A stretch of 33,900 nt of DNA, taken from NCBI GenBank assembly GCA_947504875.1, contig CANNJI010000022.1, positions 1 through 33,900 on the forward strand. Direction: 5' to 3'. The first letter of the stretch is position 1, and the number at the start of each line of letters is the position of its first letter. Positions 7,491-17,632 of the stretch are shown piece after piece. The stretch comes from Legionellaceae bacterium. Lineage in GTDB: Bacteria > Pseudomonadota > Gammaproteobacteria > Legionellales > Legionellaceae. The notes beneath the pieces are model-generated. The model was not told the origin of the DNA, made no database searches, and worked only from the letters and a program-made list of their open reading frames with translations. Both the position numbers and the translations under genes were made by a program.

Positions 7491-8366
7491 TTACCAACCG
7501 GTTATTTCAGCAACTGCATCACCTAAATCAGCCGGAGATTTTACAGTCAAAACACCTGCGGCTTTTAAAGCTGCAAATTTATCGTTAGCCGTACCTTTTC
7601 CACCAGAAATAATAGCACCGGCATGCCCCATGCGTTTCCCTGCGGGTGCTGTTACGCCTGCAATATAAGAAACAACTGGTTTTGTCACATGAGATTTAAT
7701 ATATTCGGCAGCTTCTTCTTCTGCTGTTCCACCAATTTCGCCAACCAATACAATGGCTTCGGTTTGTGGATCTTTCTCAAACAACGCAAGAACATCAATA
7801 AATGACATGCCTGGAATTGGATCGCCACCAATACCTACACATGTACTTTCACCAAAACCTCTGTCTGTCATTTGTTTTACAGTTTCATAGGTTAACGTAC
7901 CTGATCGTGAAACAATACCCACTTTACCAGGTAAATGAATAGCACCTGGCATAATACCAATTTTACATTCGCCTGGTGTAATAACGCCTGGACAATTCGG
8001 GCCGACCAAACGACTGTTTGTGTTGTTCTCTAAATATACTTTAATTTGAAGCATATCCAATACAGGAACACCTTCAGTAATACATACAATCAGCGGGATC
8101 CCCGCTTCAGCTGCTTCTAAAATAGAGTCTTTGCAAAATGGCGCAGGTACATAAATGACGCTTGCATCAGCTTTTGTTGCTTCAACTGCATCCCGAACTG
8201 TATTAAATACGGGTAAACCCAGATGCTGTTGTCCACCTTTTCCAGGTGTTACGCCACCAACCATTCGAGTTCCATAACTAATGGCCTGTTCAGAATGAAA
8301 TGTTCCTTGCTTGCCCGTGAATCCCTGGCATAACACTTTTGTATCTTTATTAATTAATATACTCAT
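7491..8366 (-). CDS. sucD: Succinyl-CoA synthetase (ADP-forming) alpha subunit
   Basis: The 291-aa alpha subunit forms succinate and ATP from succinyl-CoA together with SucC. It has the CoA-binding N-terminus ([23 protein letters not shown]), the [12 protein letters not shown] segment, and the phosphohistidine region [19 protein letters not shown] with the active-site His. I start it at the second of two adjacent ATGs (8366): AGAGG lies 6 nt before it, and the resulting [18 protein letters not shown] aligns with the E. coli start. The ORF-track start at 8369 would leave only 3 nt spacing. It follows sucC by 19 nt. Confidence 0.97.
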   Translation of the reverse strand: MSILINKDTKVLCQGFTGKQGTFHSEQAISYGTRMVGGVTPGKGGQQHLGLPVFNTVRDAVEATKADASVIYVPAPFCKDSILEAAEAGIPLIVCITEGVPVLDMLQIKVYLENNTNSRLVGPNCPGVITPGECKIGIMPGAIHLPGKVGIVSRSGTLTYETVKQMTDRGFGESTCVGIGGDPIPGMSFIDVLALFEKDPQTEAIVLVGEIGGTAEEEAAEYIKSHVTKPVVSYIAGVTAPAGKRMGHAGAIISGGKGTANDKFAALKAAGVLTVKSPADLGDAVAEITGW

Positions 8367-8385
8367 CATTAACCTCTGAAATCGT

Positions 8386-9546
8386 TCAAGCGATAGCTGC
8401 TACTATTTTTTTAGCTGCATCTGTTAAACTCGTGGCTGCTATTATATTTAAACCACTTGCCGATAAAATTGCTGCGCCTTGCGCTGCCTGATTTCCCTCA
8501 AGACGAACAACCACTGGAACATTCACTTGAACTTCTTTAACCGCTGCGAGGATACCGTCTGCAATTAAATCACAACGAACGATACCACCAAAAATATTCA
8601 CTAGGATGCCTTTTACATTGTCGTCTGACAAAATGATTTTAAATGCTTCAGCTACTCGCTCTTTTGTGGCTCCACCACCAACATCTAAGAAATTAGCTGG
8701 ATCGCCGCCATGTAATTTAATGACATCCATGGTTGCCATCGCAAGTCCTGCACCATTAACCATGCACCCAATATTGCCATCCAATGGAATATAATTTAAT
8801 TCCCAATCATGTGCACGATTTTCACGTTCATCTTCTTGTGTTGTATCCCGCAAACCTTTGAGATAGGCCTGACGAAACAGTGCATTACCATCAAGGGTTA
8901 CTTTCCCATCCAAACACACCAAATCACCTTGTTGAGTAACAACCAACGGGTTAATTTCAAGCAAACTTAAATCTGATGAAACAAACATTTGACCAAGTCC
9001 CATCATTAACTGTGTAAATTGATGGATTTGAGCATCTTTTAAACCTAATTGGAAGGCGACTTGACGACACTGAAAAGGCATGACACCAACCAATGGATCT
9101 ACAATAATTTTGACAATCTTCTCGGGTGTTTTTTCAGCTACTTGTTCAATATCAACCCCGCCTTCAGTCGATGCCATAATCACGACGCGACGACTATCTC
9201 GGTCAACGACTGCGCCTAGATATAACTCGCGATCAATATCGCAAGTTTCTTCAACAAGCACACAGTGAACTGGCTGCCCTTTTGCATCTGTTTGATAAGT
9301 TACAAGGTTTGTACCAATGATACGCTGGGTGAAAGATGCGAGTTCCTCTTTCGTCGATACCAGTTTTACTCCCCCAGCTTTTCCACGACCGCCAGCATGA
9401 ACTTGCGCTTTAACAACCCATCTCGGCGTTGATAACTGCGCTGCAACTTGCAATGCATCTTCCGCATTATAAGCCACTTCTCCACGAGGAACCGGCAACC
9501 CATACTCTGCAAACAATTGTTTGGCTTGATATTCATGTAAATTCAT
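8386..9546 (-). CDS. sucC: Succinyl-CoA synthetase beta subunit
   Basis: At 386 aa it is the normal length for SucC. It has the ATP-grasp start [20 protein letters not shown], the [15 protein letters not shown] nucleotide loop, EINPLVV, and the C-terminal [17 protein letters not shown] and [10 protein letters not shown] segments of the CoA-ligase domain. It pairs with SucD and catalyses the substrate-level phosphorylation step of the TCA cycle. The gene sits 19 nt after sucB. Confidence 0.97.
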   Translation of the reverse strand: MNLHEYQAKQLFAEYGLPVPRGEVAYNAEDALQVAAQLSTPRWVVKAQVHAGGRGKAGGVKLVSTKEELASFTQRIIGTNLVTYQTDAKGQPVHCVLVEETCDIDRELYLGAVVDRDSRRVVIMASTEGGVDIEQVAEKTPEKIVKIIVDPLVGVMPFQCRQVAFQLGLKDAQIHQFTQLMMGLGQMFVSSDLSLLEINPLVVTQQGDLVCLDGKVTLDGNALFRQAYLKGLRDTTQEDERENRAHDWELNYIPLDGNIGCMVNGAGLAMATMDVIKLHGGDPANFLDVGGGATKERVAEAFKIILSDDNVKGILVNIFGGIVRCDLIADGILAAVKEVQVNVPVVVRLEGNQAAQGAAILSASGLNIIAATSLTDAAKKIVAAIA

Positions 9547-9565
9547 TCGTTCTATTTTCCTTTAC

Positions 9566-10729
9566 TTATACATTGAGCAATAAACGGGATGGATCTTCTA
9601 ACAACTCTTTTACACTTACAAGAAATTGAACAGAATCTTTACCATCAATTAAACGATGATCATAGGACAACGCCAAATACATCATGGGACGAATTACAAT
9701 TTGTCCTTTTTCAACAACAGGGCGCTCTTGAATCTTATGCATCCCCAAAATACCTGTTTGTGGCGGATTGATAATAGGTGTAGATAGCAAAGAACCAAAT
9801 ACACCACCATTTGTAATGGTAAACGTTCCGCCCTGCATATCTTCTAAAGACAATTTTCCATCTCTTGCACGTAATGCAAAATCACTGATAGACTGTTCAA
9901 GTGTGGCCATGCTTGATTGATCCGCATCACGAATCACTGGCACAACAAGACCTCGCTCCGTTGAAACAGCAATGCCAATATCATAATATCCATGATACAC
10001 AACATCGCTTCCATCAATTGACGCATTCACTGCAGGAAAACGTTTGAGAGACTCCACAACCGCTTTAGTAAAAAACGACATAAATCCGAGTTTTACACCA
10101 TGTTTCTTCTCAAAACTGTCTTTGTAGGCCGCTCGTAAATCCATCACGGCTTTCAAATTAACTTCATTAAACGTGGTCAGCATGGCTGATTGATGTTGTG
10201 CTTGTAGCAAACGCTCGGCTACTTTTGCCCTAAGGCGAGACATAGGAACCCGACGTTCCTCACGACCACCAACAGCTCCTGATGCCTGAAGCACTGGCTC
10301 AGGTTTGCGTGCTGATTCAATAAATGAAACAACATCTTCTTTCGTCAGCCGACCTTCCTTTCCACTACCAACAATTGAGGCGGGATTGAGATCATGCTCA
10401 GCTAACAGTCGACGAACAGCAGGACCCGTGCTTGTTGGCGGCACAATGGGCTCTTGGGAAACAACTGCTGCTGGTATTGTTGCAGCAACAGTTCCAGCTT
10501 GAATATGAGCAAGCACTTGTCCTGACATCACTGTAGCACCCGTTTCAAACAAACAATCTGTTAAAATACCATCCGCTGGGGCAGGTACTTCGAGTACGAC
10601 CTTATCTGTTTCAAGATCAACAATATTTTCATCACGGGTCACGCGATCACCCGCTTTTTTATGCCAAGTAGCAATTGTTGCATCCGCTACTGATTCAGGT
10701 AAAACTGGCACTTTAAGTTCAATAGACAT
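9566..10729 (-). CDS. sucB: 2-oxoglutarate dehydrogenase E2, dihydrolipoyl succinyltransferase
   Basis: The 387-aa protein shows the full E2 order. A single lipoyl domain (residues 1-75) has lipoylated Lys in ETDKVVLEV. An Ala/Pro/Val-rich linker follows, then an E1/E3-binding domain (about 103-140, [15 protein letters not shown]...[11 protein letters not shown]) and a catalytic domain ending in [11 protein letters not shown] with the active-site His and Asp. It transfers the succinyl group to CoA. It lies 23 nt after sucA. The lpd gene for E3 is not in this window and must be elsewhere. Its catalytic domain is a useful comparison for the E2-like fusion at 4616. Confidence 0.97.
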   Translation of the reverse strand: MSIELKVPVLPESVADATIATWHKKAGDRVTRDENIVDLETDKVVLEVPAPADGILTDCLFETGATVMSGQVLAHIQAGTVAATIPAAVVSQEPIVPPTSTGPAVRRLLAEHDLNPASIVGSGKEGRLTKEDVVSFIESARKPEPVLQASGAVGGREERRVPMSRLRAKVAERLLQAQHQSAMLTTFNEVNLKAVMDLRAAYKDSFEKKHGVKLGFMSFFTKAVVESLKRFPAVNASIDGSDVVYHGYYDIGIAVSTERGLVVPVIRDADQSSMATLEQSISDFALRARDGKLSLEDMQGGTFTITNGGVFGSLLSTPIINPPQTGILGMHKIQERPVVEKGQIVIRPMMYLALSYDHRLIDGKDSVQFLVSVKELLEDPSRLLLNV

Positions 10730-10752
10730 GGCTTTAACCTTTTAAATTTAAT

Positions 10753-13557
10753 TTAATTTCCCAATAATGCTTGTTCAACTAAAGCAGCTTGTTCCTTCAT
10801 ATGAAGACTTAAACTACCTACGGATGGGGCTGCAGCAAACCCTCTGCCAGCATATTCTAATGTTTGCGATGTATTTAAACAATCACGCATATTATGTTGC
10901 GACGAAAACCAAACACCCTGGTTTTGAGGCTCTTCTTGACACCAGATCACCTGTGTTGCTTGCTTATATTTTTCTATTTCTGCGCGCAACATTTTTTTAG
11001 GAAAAGGATACAGTTGTTCGACCCGAATGATGGCAACGTGATTGAGCCCGTCATCACGACGCTTTTGAAGCAAGTCATAATATACTTTTCCACAACACAA
11101 CACCACGCGCGTCACTTGATTCTCATTTATCGCATCAATTTCCGGGATAACAGCGTGAAATTTGCCATCTGTTAAATCTGACAGAGGTGATACAGCCAAC
11201 TTGTGACGCAAAAGACTTTTCGGTGTCATCACAATAAGTGGCTTGCGAAACGGTCTCAGCACTTGTCTTCTGAGTAAATGAAAAATTTGTGCTGGCGTTG
11301 TAGGTGTACATACCTGGATGTTTTGCTGCGCACAGAGTTGCATATATCGCTCAAGACGTGCAGAAGAATGTTCGGGTCCTTGTCCCTCGTAGCCATGGGG
11401 CAACAACATCACCAAGCCACATAAACGGCCCCATTTTTGTTCCCCAGAACTTATAAATTGATCAATGACGACTTGTGCGCCATTTGCAAAATCTCCAAAC
11501 TGAGCTTCCCATAAGACAAGCGACGTTGGTTCAGAGCAAGCATACCCATATTCAAAAGCAAGCACAGCTTCTTCAGATAAGACAGAATCAATCACTGCAA
11601 ACGGTTGCAACGGATCTGCTGCGGTGAGCTCAAGTGGCGTGTACACATCCCCTGTTTTTGAATCATGAAGAACAGCATGACGATGCGCAAAAGTGCCTCG
11701 TCCACAATCTTGACCCGATAAACGAACACTATGACTTTCATGCAATAACGTTGCATAGGCCATCGTTTCTGCGTATCCCCAATTGATAGGCATTGCACCC
11801 ATTGTCATTTTTTGTCGCTCTTCCATCAAGCGAGCAACAACAGGATGCATTTCAAACCCTTCAGGTAATCTCTGCAATTTTTCTGATAAAAGTTGTATGG
11901 TTTTTATATCAACCGTTGTATCTGTTTTATCCGTCCATTTACTTTCAAAATAAGGAGTCCAATCGAGGGCCATTTTACCTGGATAGTCGCCCCGAATGGT
12001 TTCGACAACAGCTTCGCCTTTATCAAGCTTAGTTCGATAATCATCTATGCTCTCTTGAACAGATTGTTCCGTGACAATGCCTTGTGCAATGAGTTGTTCA
12101 GCATAGAGTGCTCTCAGTGGTTTCATCATTTTCACATGCTGATACATCACCGGTTGCGTAACTGAGGGCTCATCAGCTTCATTATGACCATTCCGTCTAA
12201 AGCAAACCAAATCAATTACGACATCTCGTTTAAATTTCATACGATAATCAAATGCAATGCTTGTTGCGAAAATAACCGCTTCTGGATCATCACCATTCAC
12301 ATGAAGAATAGGCGCCTGAACCATTTTAGCAACATCCGTACAATAGAGCGTTGACCTCGCATCCAATGGATTACTCGTGGTAAATCCAATTTGATTATTA
12401 ATTACAATATGGACCGTTCCACCGGTGCAATAGCCTCTGGCTTGTGAGAAATTAAAAGTTTCCATCACAACACCCTGACCAGCAAACGCTGCATCACCAT
12501 GAATAACCACTGGAACAACAGCATTTTTTTCGATTAAATCATTTCGTCTTCGCAAACGTGATCGAGCGGAACCTTCAACGACTGGGCTTATGATTTCAAG
12601 ATGAGAGGGATTAAAAGCCAACGAAACATGAACAATAGCACCTGATTCTGTTTTTATATCTGATGAAAATCCTAAATGATATTTCACATCACCCGTTCGA
12701 TCGTATTTAACTTTGCCTTCAAACTCTGAAAATAACTCATCAGGCTCTTTTCCTAACACATTCACAAGAACATTTAATCGCCCGCGATGCGCCATACCAA
12801 TAATCACATCGTTCACCTGAGCTCGACCAGCCAAACGAAGAATTTCTTTCATCATAGGGACAAGCGCATCACCGCCTTCTAGTGAAAATCGTTTTTGACC
12901 CACATAACGCGTGGCTAGATAACGCTCTAATCCGTCGGCCTCAATCAATTCATTCATGATTTGGCGTTTTTTATCAGCATTTAAATGAGAGCGGCCGCGT
13001 CCAGCTTCTATTGTTTTTTGAAGCCATTCTCTTTCATCTGAGTTTGCAATATGCATATATTCTATGCCAATACTGCCACAATAAGTCTCTTTTAGCGCCT
13101 TTAAAATATCTCCAAGGGGTAGAGACGTTACGCCGAAAGCAGCGTCCGAACTAAACGACTGGCCTGAATCACGATCACTGAGTCCGTGGTATGACAATTC
13201 TAGTTGAGGCGTAACAGGACGCTCACTTACGTTAAGTGGGTCAAGATGTGCAGCCAAATGCCCATTGGTACGATACGCGTTGATCAAAGCGGTGACATGT
13301 GCCTGCTTACTTTCGACAACAGGAAGAACACCCTGCTTTTTATCTGATTGATTTAGAAAGTAATCACGAACAGCCCGGTGTGAAACATCTTTACCTAGCC
13401 CATCGGCCTTTGGCAGCCCCTTAAATACAGCTTGCCAATCGGAAGACACCAGCGAAGGATCAGCCAAATAGTCTTCATATAATCCATCCACATAAGCCAT
13501 ATTCCCACCTGACAAATACGAGGTAGCCCAGGCTTTTTGTAACGTATCACAACTCAT
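10753..13557 (-). CDS. sucA: 2-oxoglutarate dehydrogenase E1 (thiamine diphosphate-dependent)
   Basis: The 934-aa decarboxylase is of normal length. It has the N-terminal E2-binding helix region (YVDGLYEDYLADPSLVSSDW), then the thiamine diphosphate fold: HRGRLNVLVNVLGK, HLGFSSD, GDAAFAGQGVV, NNQIGFTTSNP and the transketolase-like half with EAQFGDFANGAQVVIDQF. It decarboxylates 2-oxoglutarate and succinylates the lipoyl group of SucB. It lies 23 nt after sdhB and has no obvious promoter of its own, so it depends on transcription from sdhC. Confidence 0.98.
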   Translation of the reverse strand: MSCDTLQKAWATSYLSGGNMAYVDGLYEDYLADPSLVSSDWQAVFKGLPKADGLGKDVSHRAVRDYFLNQSDKKQGVLPVVESKQAHVTALINAYRTNGHLAAHLDPLNVSERPVTPQLELSYHGLSDRDSGQSFSSDAAFGVTSLPLGDILKALKETYCGSIGIEYMHIANSDEREWLQKTIEAGRGRSHLNADKKRQIMNELIEADGLERYLATRYVGQKRFSLEGGDALVPMMKEILRLAGRAQVNDVIIGMAHRGRLNVLVNVLGKEPDELFSEFEGKVKYDRTGDVKYHLGFSSDIKTESGAIVHVSLAFNPSHLEIISPVVEGSARSRLRRRNDLIEKNAVVPVVIHGDAAFAGQGVVMETFNFSQARGYCTGGTVHIVINNQIGFTTSNPLDARSTLYCTDVAKMVQAPILHVNGDDPEAVIFATSIAFDYRMKFKRDVVIDLVCFRRNGHNEADEPSVTQPVMYQHVKMMKPLRALYAEQLIAQGIVTEQSVQESIDDYRTKLDKGEAVVETIRGDYPGKMALDWTPYFESKWTDKTDTTVDIKTIQLLSEKLQRLPEGFEMHPVVARLMEERQKMTMGAMPINWGYAETMAYATLLHESHSVRLSGQDCGRGTFAHRHAVLHDSKTGDVYTPLELTAADPLQPFAVIDSVLSEEAVLAFEYGYACSEPTSLVLWEAQFGDFANGAQVVIDQFISSGEQKWGRLCGLVMLLPHGYEGQGPEHSSARLERYMQLCAQQNIQVCTPTTPAQIFHLLRRQVLRPFRKPLIVMTPKSLLRHKLAVSPLSDLTDGKFHAVIPEIDAINENQVTRVVLCCGKVYYDLLQKRRDDGLNHVAIIRVEQLYPFPKKMLRAEIEKYKQATQVIWCQEEPQNQGVWFSSQHNMRDCLNTSQTLEYAGRGFAAAPSVGSLSLHMKEQAALVEQALLGN

Positions 13558-13580
13558 TTAATTCTTCTCCAACAGATAAC

Positions 13581-14303
13581 TCAAGTTTCAATATTTAGCA
13601 TTTGTTTACGTATTTCACTGATCGCTTCCGTTGGATTTAACCCTTTCGGACAAACATTAGCGCAATTCATAATAGACCGACAACGAAAAACGCTGAAAGG
13701 ATCTTGTAATTTTTCTAATCGTTTATTGGTTGCGGTATCACGACTATCAGCAAGGAATCGACGCGCTTGTAACAAACCCGCTGGCCCAACAAATTTTTCT
13801 GGATTCCACCAAAATGAAGGGCATGAGCTTGTACAGCAAGCGCATAAAATACACTCATAAAGGCCGTCTAATTTTGAACGTTCAGCAGGGCTTTGGAGTC
13901 GCTCACGCGGCGGCGCACTTTCCTCATTTTGCAAGTAAGGCTCGATACGTTCATACTGCTGATAAAATTGCGACATATCGACCACAAGATCACGTACCAC
14001 AGGAAACCCAGGCAAAGGTCGAATCACAAGGGTATCGGTTTTCAACTTTGATAAAGCCGTTACGCAGGCAAGTCCATTCGTGCCATTGAGATTCATGCCA
14101 TCAGATCCGCAGACCCCTTCACGACATGAGCGTCGATAGGACAACGTCTCATCTTGTTCTGCTTTAATACGCTCAAGCAACGTCAAAACCATGGGATCAC
14201 TTTTTTTAGGAATGATGAGTTCATACGTTCGCATATAAGGTGTTTTATCCTTTTCAGGATTATATCGATAAATCGAAAGACTCACACGTCTATCATTTGT
14301 CAT
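13581..14303 (-). CDS. sdhB: Succinate dehydrogenase iron-sulfur subunit
   Basis: The 240-aa protein has all expected cluster ligands. The [2Fe-2S] site is SCREGVCGSDG with a later LAC, and the [4Fe-4S]/[3Fe-4S] cysteines lie in CILCACCTSSCP and CRSIMNCANVCPKGLNP. It passes electrons from SdhA to the membrane quinone site. It is 12 nt downstream of sdhA in the complex II operon. Confidence 0.98.
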   Translation of the reverse strand: MTNDRRVSLSIYRYNPEKDKTPYMRTYELIIPKKSDPMVLTLLERIKAEQDETLSYRRSCREGVCGSDGMNLNGTNGLACVTALSKLKTDTLVIRPLPGFPVVRDLVVDMSQFYQQYERIEPYLQNEESAPPRERLQSPAERSKLDGLYECILCACCTSSCPSFWWNPEKFVGPAGLLQARRFLADSRDTATNKRLEKLQDPFSVFRCRSIMNCANVCPKGLNPTEAISEIRKQMLNIET

Positions 14304-14315
14304 GTTATATCCTCA

Positions 14316-16088
14316 CTAGTAAACGCGTTCTACAGGTTTAAAAGGCTCAATATATTGAGGTGTATTATTCACCGGTCTATAATCGATTTTTTCGCCTTCC
14401 TGAAAATACAGCGTATGCTTAATCCAATGTTCATCATCTCTCTTTGGATAATCCTCTCGACTGTGTGCACCTCGACTTTCTGTTCGAGCAAGTGCTGATT
14501 GAGCCGTTGCATAGGCCGTAGCCATCAAATTATCCAACTCCAGTGCTATGACACGCTCCGTATTAAAAACACGGCTTTTATCTAGCAAACTCGCCGTCGC
14601 TAAGCGTTCTTTTAAAGCAACTAAACGCTCTAACCCTTTTTGCATGATGTCGCCTGTTCGAAACACGCCAAAATCTTCCTGCATAATTCGCTGCATCTCA
14701 TCACGAATTTGTGCTGGGCTATCGCCATCCGCACCTGATGTCTCCCAGCGCTCATAACGTGCAAGCGAAGCAGCAACGTCTTCTTCTGATGCATACTTAA
14801 GATCCGACAATGCATTTGATTGCCATAATGTTTCAACATGTAATGCTGCAGCTCGACCAAACACCACAAGGTCAAGCAATGAATTACCACCTAAACGATT
14901 AGCACCGTGCACGGATACACAAGCACACTCGCCGACCGCATATAATCCCTCAACAATACTTTCTTTACCTTTTACTTTTGTAATGACTTGGCCGTGAATG
15001 TTTGTTGGTACACCACCCATACTATAATGACATGTTGGAACCACTGGAATGGGTTCTAGAATAGGATCAACACCCGCAAATGTCATTGACAACTCTCGGA
15101 TACCAGGTAAGCGTGATTTAATGAGATCAGCACCCAGATGATCTAACTTTAATTTCACATAATCTGCACCACCAGGATCAAATCCTTTTCCAGCACGCAT
15201 TTCTAATGCCATTGAACGCGCGACAACATCTCGAGATGCCAAATCTTTTGCATGGGGCGCATAACGCTCCATAAAGCGTTCACCATCTTTATTAATAAGA
15301 TATCCACCCTCTCCACGAGAGCCTTCGGTAACCAAAGTACCTGCCCCTGCAATGCCCGTTGGATGAAACTGCCACATTTCCATATCTTGTAATGGAAGCC
15401 CCGCACGCAAGGCCATCCCGAAACCATCCCCAGTATTAATATGAGCATTCGTGGTAGATTGGTAAATTCGCCCAGCCCCACCCGTTGCCAAAATACAGAC
15501 ACGACTTTGGAAAAAAACAATCTCTCCGGTTTCGATACAAAAGGCCGTAACCCCTACAACCCGACCACTGGCCTCTTTAACAAAATCAAGTGCAAACCAC
15601 TCGCTAAAGATATGTGTTTTTGCTTTTAAGTTTTGTTGATAGAGTGTGTGTAACAATGCATGGCCTGTGCGATCAGCTGCTGCACAGGTTCGTGCGGCTT
15701 GTTCACCACCGAAATTTTTAGATTGGCCGCCAAACTGTCTTTGATAGATTTTACCATTATCCATTCTTGAAAAAGGTAAACCCATATGTTCAAGTTCATA
15801 AACAGCTTCAGGACCTGTTTTACACAAATACTCTATACAATCTTGATCCCCGAGGTAGTCAGCACCTTTCACCGTATCATACATATGCCAACGCCAATCA
15901 TCTTCATCCGCATTGCCTAATGCGGAGGTAATGCCGCCCTGTGCAGAGACAGTATGTGATCGTGTAGGAAATACTTTAGATAATAGAGCAACTTTCATTC
16001 CAGAATTGGCGAGTTGTAGTGCTGCACGCATGCCAGCTCCTCCAGCACCAATAATGATTGCATCAAAACTATATCGTGCAAATGTCAT
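14316..16088 (-). CDS. sdhA: Succinate dehydrogenase flavoprotein subunit
   Basis: From the ATG at 16088 the protein has 590 aa, normal for SdhA. It begins [22 protein letters not shown] (Rossmann FAD loop). [14 protein letters not shown] contains the His that carries covalent FAD, followed by [21 protein letters not shown] and the active-site Arg region [19 protein letters not shown]. The ORF track extends it by 45 residues into sdhD; those residues are a reading through the SdhD coding sequence and are not family-like. It lies 2 nt after the sdhD stop. Confidence 0.97.
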   Translation of the reverse strand: MTFARYSFDAIIIGAGGAGMRAALQLANSGMKVALLSKVFPTRSHTVSAQGGITSALGNADEDDWRWHMYDTVKGADYLGDQDCIEYLCKTGPEAVYELEHMGLPFSRMDNGKIYQRQFGGQSKNFGGEQAARTCAAADRTGHALLHTLYQQNLKAKTHIFSEWFALDFVKEASGRVVGVTAFCIETGEIVFFQSRVCILATGGAGRIYQSTTNAHINTGDGFGMALRAGLPLQDMEMWQFHPTGIAGAGTLVTEGSRGEGGYLINKDGERFMERYAPHAKDLASRDVVARSMALEMRAGKGFDPGGADYVKLKLDHLGADLIKSRLPGIRELSMTFAGVDPILEPIPVVPTCHYSMGGVPTNIHGQVITKVKGKESIVEGLYAVGECACVSVHGANRLGGNSLLDLVVFGRAAALHVETLWQSNALSDLKYASEEDVAASLARYERWETSGADGDSPAQIRDEMQRIMQEDFGVFRTGDIMQKGLERLVALKERLATASLLDKSRVFNTERVIALELDNLMATAYATAQSALARTESRGAHSREDYPKRDDEHWIKHTLYFQEGEKIDYRPVNNTPQYIEPFKPVERVY

Positions 16089-16090
16089 CG

Positions 16091-16438
16091 TTATTGTCCC
16101 CCAACGATCATAAGGCCCACAATTAACTGCACAAGCAAGGCAGCCAAGACCATAATTTGCACAAAAACCCTTATGGGTGTGCATTTCATATAATCTGTAG
16201 TAACCGTCCAAATACCAATCCATGCATGTAATACAAACGCTATCAACGCAAGGATTGCCGCAATCTCAAATCCAACACAATGAAAAAGTTCCTGCCACAC
16301 ATCAAATGTCAGGTGAGGATGCGTCATAAAAAATATAGCCAAATACACAGTAAATATAGCAAAATAAACTGCTGTTACACGCTGTATCAACCAATCTTTT
16401 AAGCCGTTACCCGTCAGACTAGTTATATTCGTTACCAT
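16091..16438 (-). CDS. sdhD: Succinate dehydrogenase membrane anchor subunit D
   Basis: Starting at the ATG at 16438 gives a 115-aa protein with three membrane helices. [17 protein letters not shown] resembles the family N-terminal helix, and [14 protein letters not shown] carries the conserved His and the DY of the SdhD quinone/heme side. Its start overlaps the sdhC stop by 7 bp, which suggests translational coupling. The longer ORF in the track (to 16597) runs through sdhC and is not real. Confidence 0.93.
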   Translation of the reverse strand: MVTNITSLTGNGLKDWLIQRVTAVYFAIFTVYLAIFFMTHPHLTFDVWQELFHCVGFEIAAILALIAFVLHAWIGIWTVTTDYMKCTPIRVFVQIMVLAALLVQLIVGLMIVGGQ

Positions 16439-16806
16439 AGCCAAACTCCTAAAAGAATTGCACCAACAACACCTAAGCCAATCACCAATATGGCGCCCAC
16501 TCGAGCCGCTTTTAACGATTCCCCGACCCCACAATCCATCAGTATATGACGCAGTCCTGCTAACACGTGGTACCACCAAGCCGCACCAAACATCCACACA
16601 ATGCTCTTATACATCGGTTGGGAAAGCTCACTTTGCAAGGATAAAAAAGAAACGTTATCCTGCAATGAACAATATAGAAAATAAAGTATCACAGGAAATA
16701 ATAAGAAAAGAACAACACCTGATAGGCGATGTAAAATAGAGGCAATTGCCATCGGCGGATAAGATAAAGTACTTAAATCAAGATTCACTGGTCGTTGATG
16801 TTTCAC
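16432..16806 (-). CDS. sdhC: Succinate dehydrogenase cytochrome b556 subunit C
   Basis: The 124-aa protein has three membrane helices. YPPMAIASILHRLSGVVLF holds the SxxHRxSG-type motif and HVLAGLRHILMDCG holds the heme-ligand His. With SdhD it anchors SdhAB and binds quinone and heme b. The start codon is GTG, with AAGGA 6 nt before it. First gene of the sdh-suc-pdxH operon. Confidence 0.94.
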   Translation of the reverse strand: MKHQRPVNLDLSTLSYPPMAIASILHRLSGVVLFLLFPVILYFLYCSLQDNVSFLSLQSELSQPMYKSIVWMFGAAWWYHVLAGLRHILMDCGVGESLKAARVGAILVIGLGVVGAILLGVWLW

Positions 16807-16834
16807 GGCTCATCCTTTTTTATATTAAAAGAAG

Positions 16835-16862
16835 AGTATATCACTCCGATTTTTCATCGCAA
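16835..16862 (-). promoter_or_regulatory. Promoter of the sdhCDAB-sucABCD-pdxH operon
   Basis: Read on the minus strand, TTGCGA (16862-16857) and TATACT (16840-16835) are 16 bp apart. Transcription would begin near 16828, about 22 nt before the sdhC GTG. No other strong promoter was seen within the operon's short gaps. Confidence 0.6.
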
Positions 16863-16885
16863 AGGATATCCTCAATTAATACTGC

Positions 16886-17536
16886 TTAAGACTGTTTATT
16901 TTTTCCAGCTATTGCACTATATGTTTGACGATAAGGCGACCGCGGCGCTTCTGGAGGGTAACCATACCCTTTCTCAACGAGACGTTTAACGCGCTGCAAA
17001 TATTCCTCACCCCATAAACCTGGATCAAAATTGGTAACAACCAAATTGTTTTTTGTTAAATTAATAATGGATTCAAATGCTTTACGCTGTAATAGTTCAT
17101 GCCCACCAAAAGCAATCAGTACTTCTGTTTCAAGCTCAACCCCACCTTCTGCTAAGCGTTCGGTTAAAAGATAAATGATCTTTTCAATCGTAAAATGACT
17201 TTTACACAAAGATAAGCCTGAGGCATACATTTCCTCGCCTTTAGAAGTCGAAAATTTATAGCCGGAATCCAAGATAGGATAGACAAACTCAATTTCGTTT
17301 GTCTCAGGAATCCTTTCTGGGGGAATTAAAACAGCTGGGGAGTTTTGCGGTAAATGGGGGCTAATTACTACCAGTTCAAAATCTGCCCAACGCCACCATA
17401 ATTGATAAACAGCTTCGATTTGTGCAATGGGATCGGTGTTGAGAAATGTTTCAATACTCTCACGTTGAGCATTCATCTCGTCCTTATATGCTTGCTCATC
17501 CTGCTCATCTCGCTCTTCTTTCGCTGCCATCGTCAT
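16886..17536 (-). CDS. Hypothetical protein, unknown function
   Basis: The 216-aa soluble protein has no signal or membrane segment. It opens with a strongly charged stretch (AAKEERDEQDEQAYKDEMNAQRE). A possible alpha/beta domain follows, with WWRWADFELVVISPHL, FVYPILDSGYKFSTSKGEEMYASG, KIIYLLTERLAEGGVELETEVLIAFGGHELLQRKA, and a C-terminal NFDPGLWGEEYLQRVKRLVEKGYGYPPE. I do not recognise the family. Its 3' end is 79 bp before sdhC and the operon promoter lies in that gap. The start may be the ATG at 17536 or the one two codons later. A conserved Legionellales protein is likely; an effector role cannot be judged. Confidence 0.75.
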   Translation of the reverse strand: MTMAAKEERDEQDEQAYKDEMNAQRESIETFLNTDPIAQIEAVYQLWWRWADFELVVISPHLPQNSPAVLIPPERIPETNEIEFVYPILDSGYKFSTSKGEEMYASGLSLCKSHFTIEKIIYLLTERLAEGGVELETEVLIAFGGHELLQRKAFESIINLTKNNLVVTNFDPGLWGEEYLQRVKRLVEKGYGYPPEAPRSPYRQTYSAIAGKNKQS

Positions 17537-17632
17537 CGCCTATATCAAGATGCTATATCATACATCATAGCTCAATCATTCATTAATTTGAAATTGCCCC
17601 AGACCAATGATGACCTCGCTCTAGCGCCAGAA

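Noticed and set aside
9566-10729. Idea that SucB and the E2-like fusion at 4616 are recent duplicates
   Set aside because: They share only the general catalytic pattern around DHRxxDG; the rest is too different and the domain layout differs.
16089-16223. N-terminal 45-residue extension of SdhA in the ORF track
   Set aside because: It lies inside sdhD in another frame. The family start [19 protein letters not shown] begins at 16088.
16439-16597. N-terminal 53-residue extension of SdhD
   Set aside because: It lies inside sdhC; the ATG at 16438 fits the family length and overlaps the sdhC stop normally.
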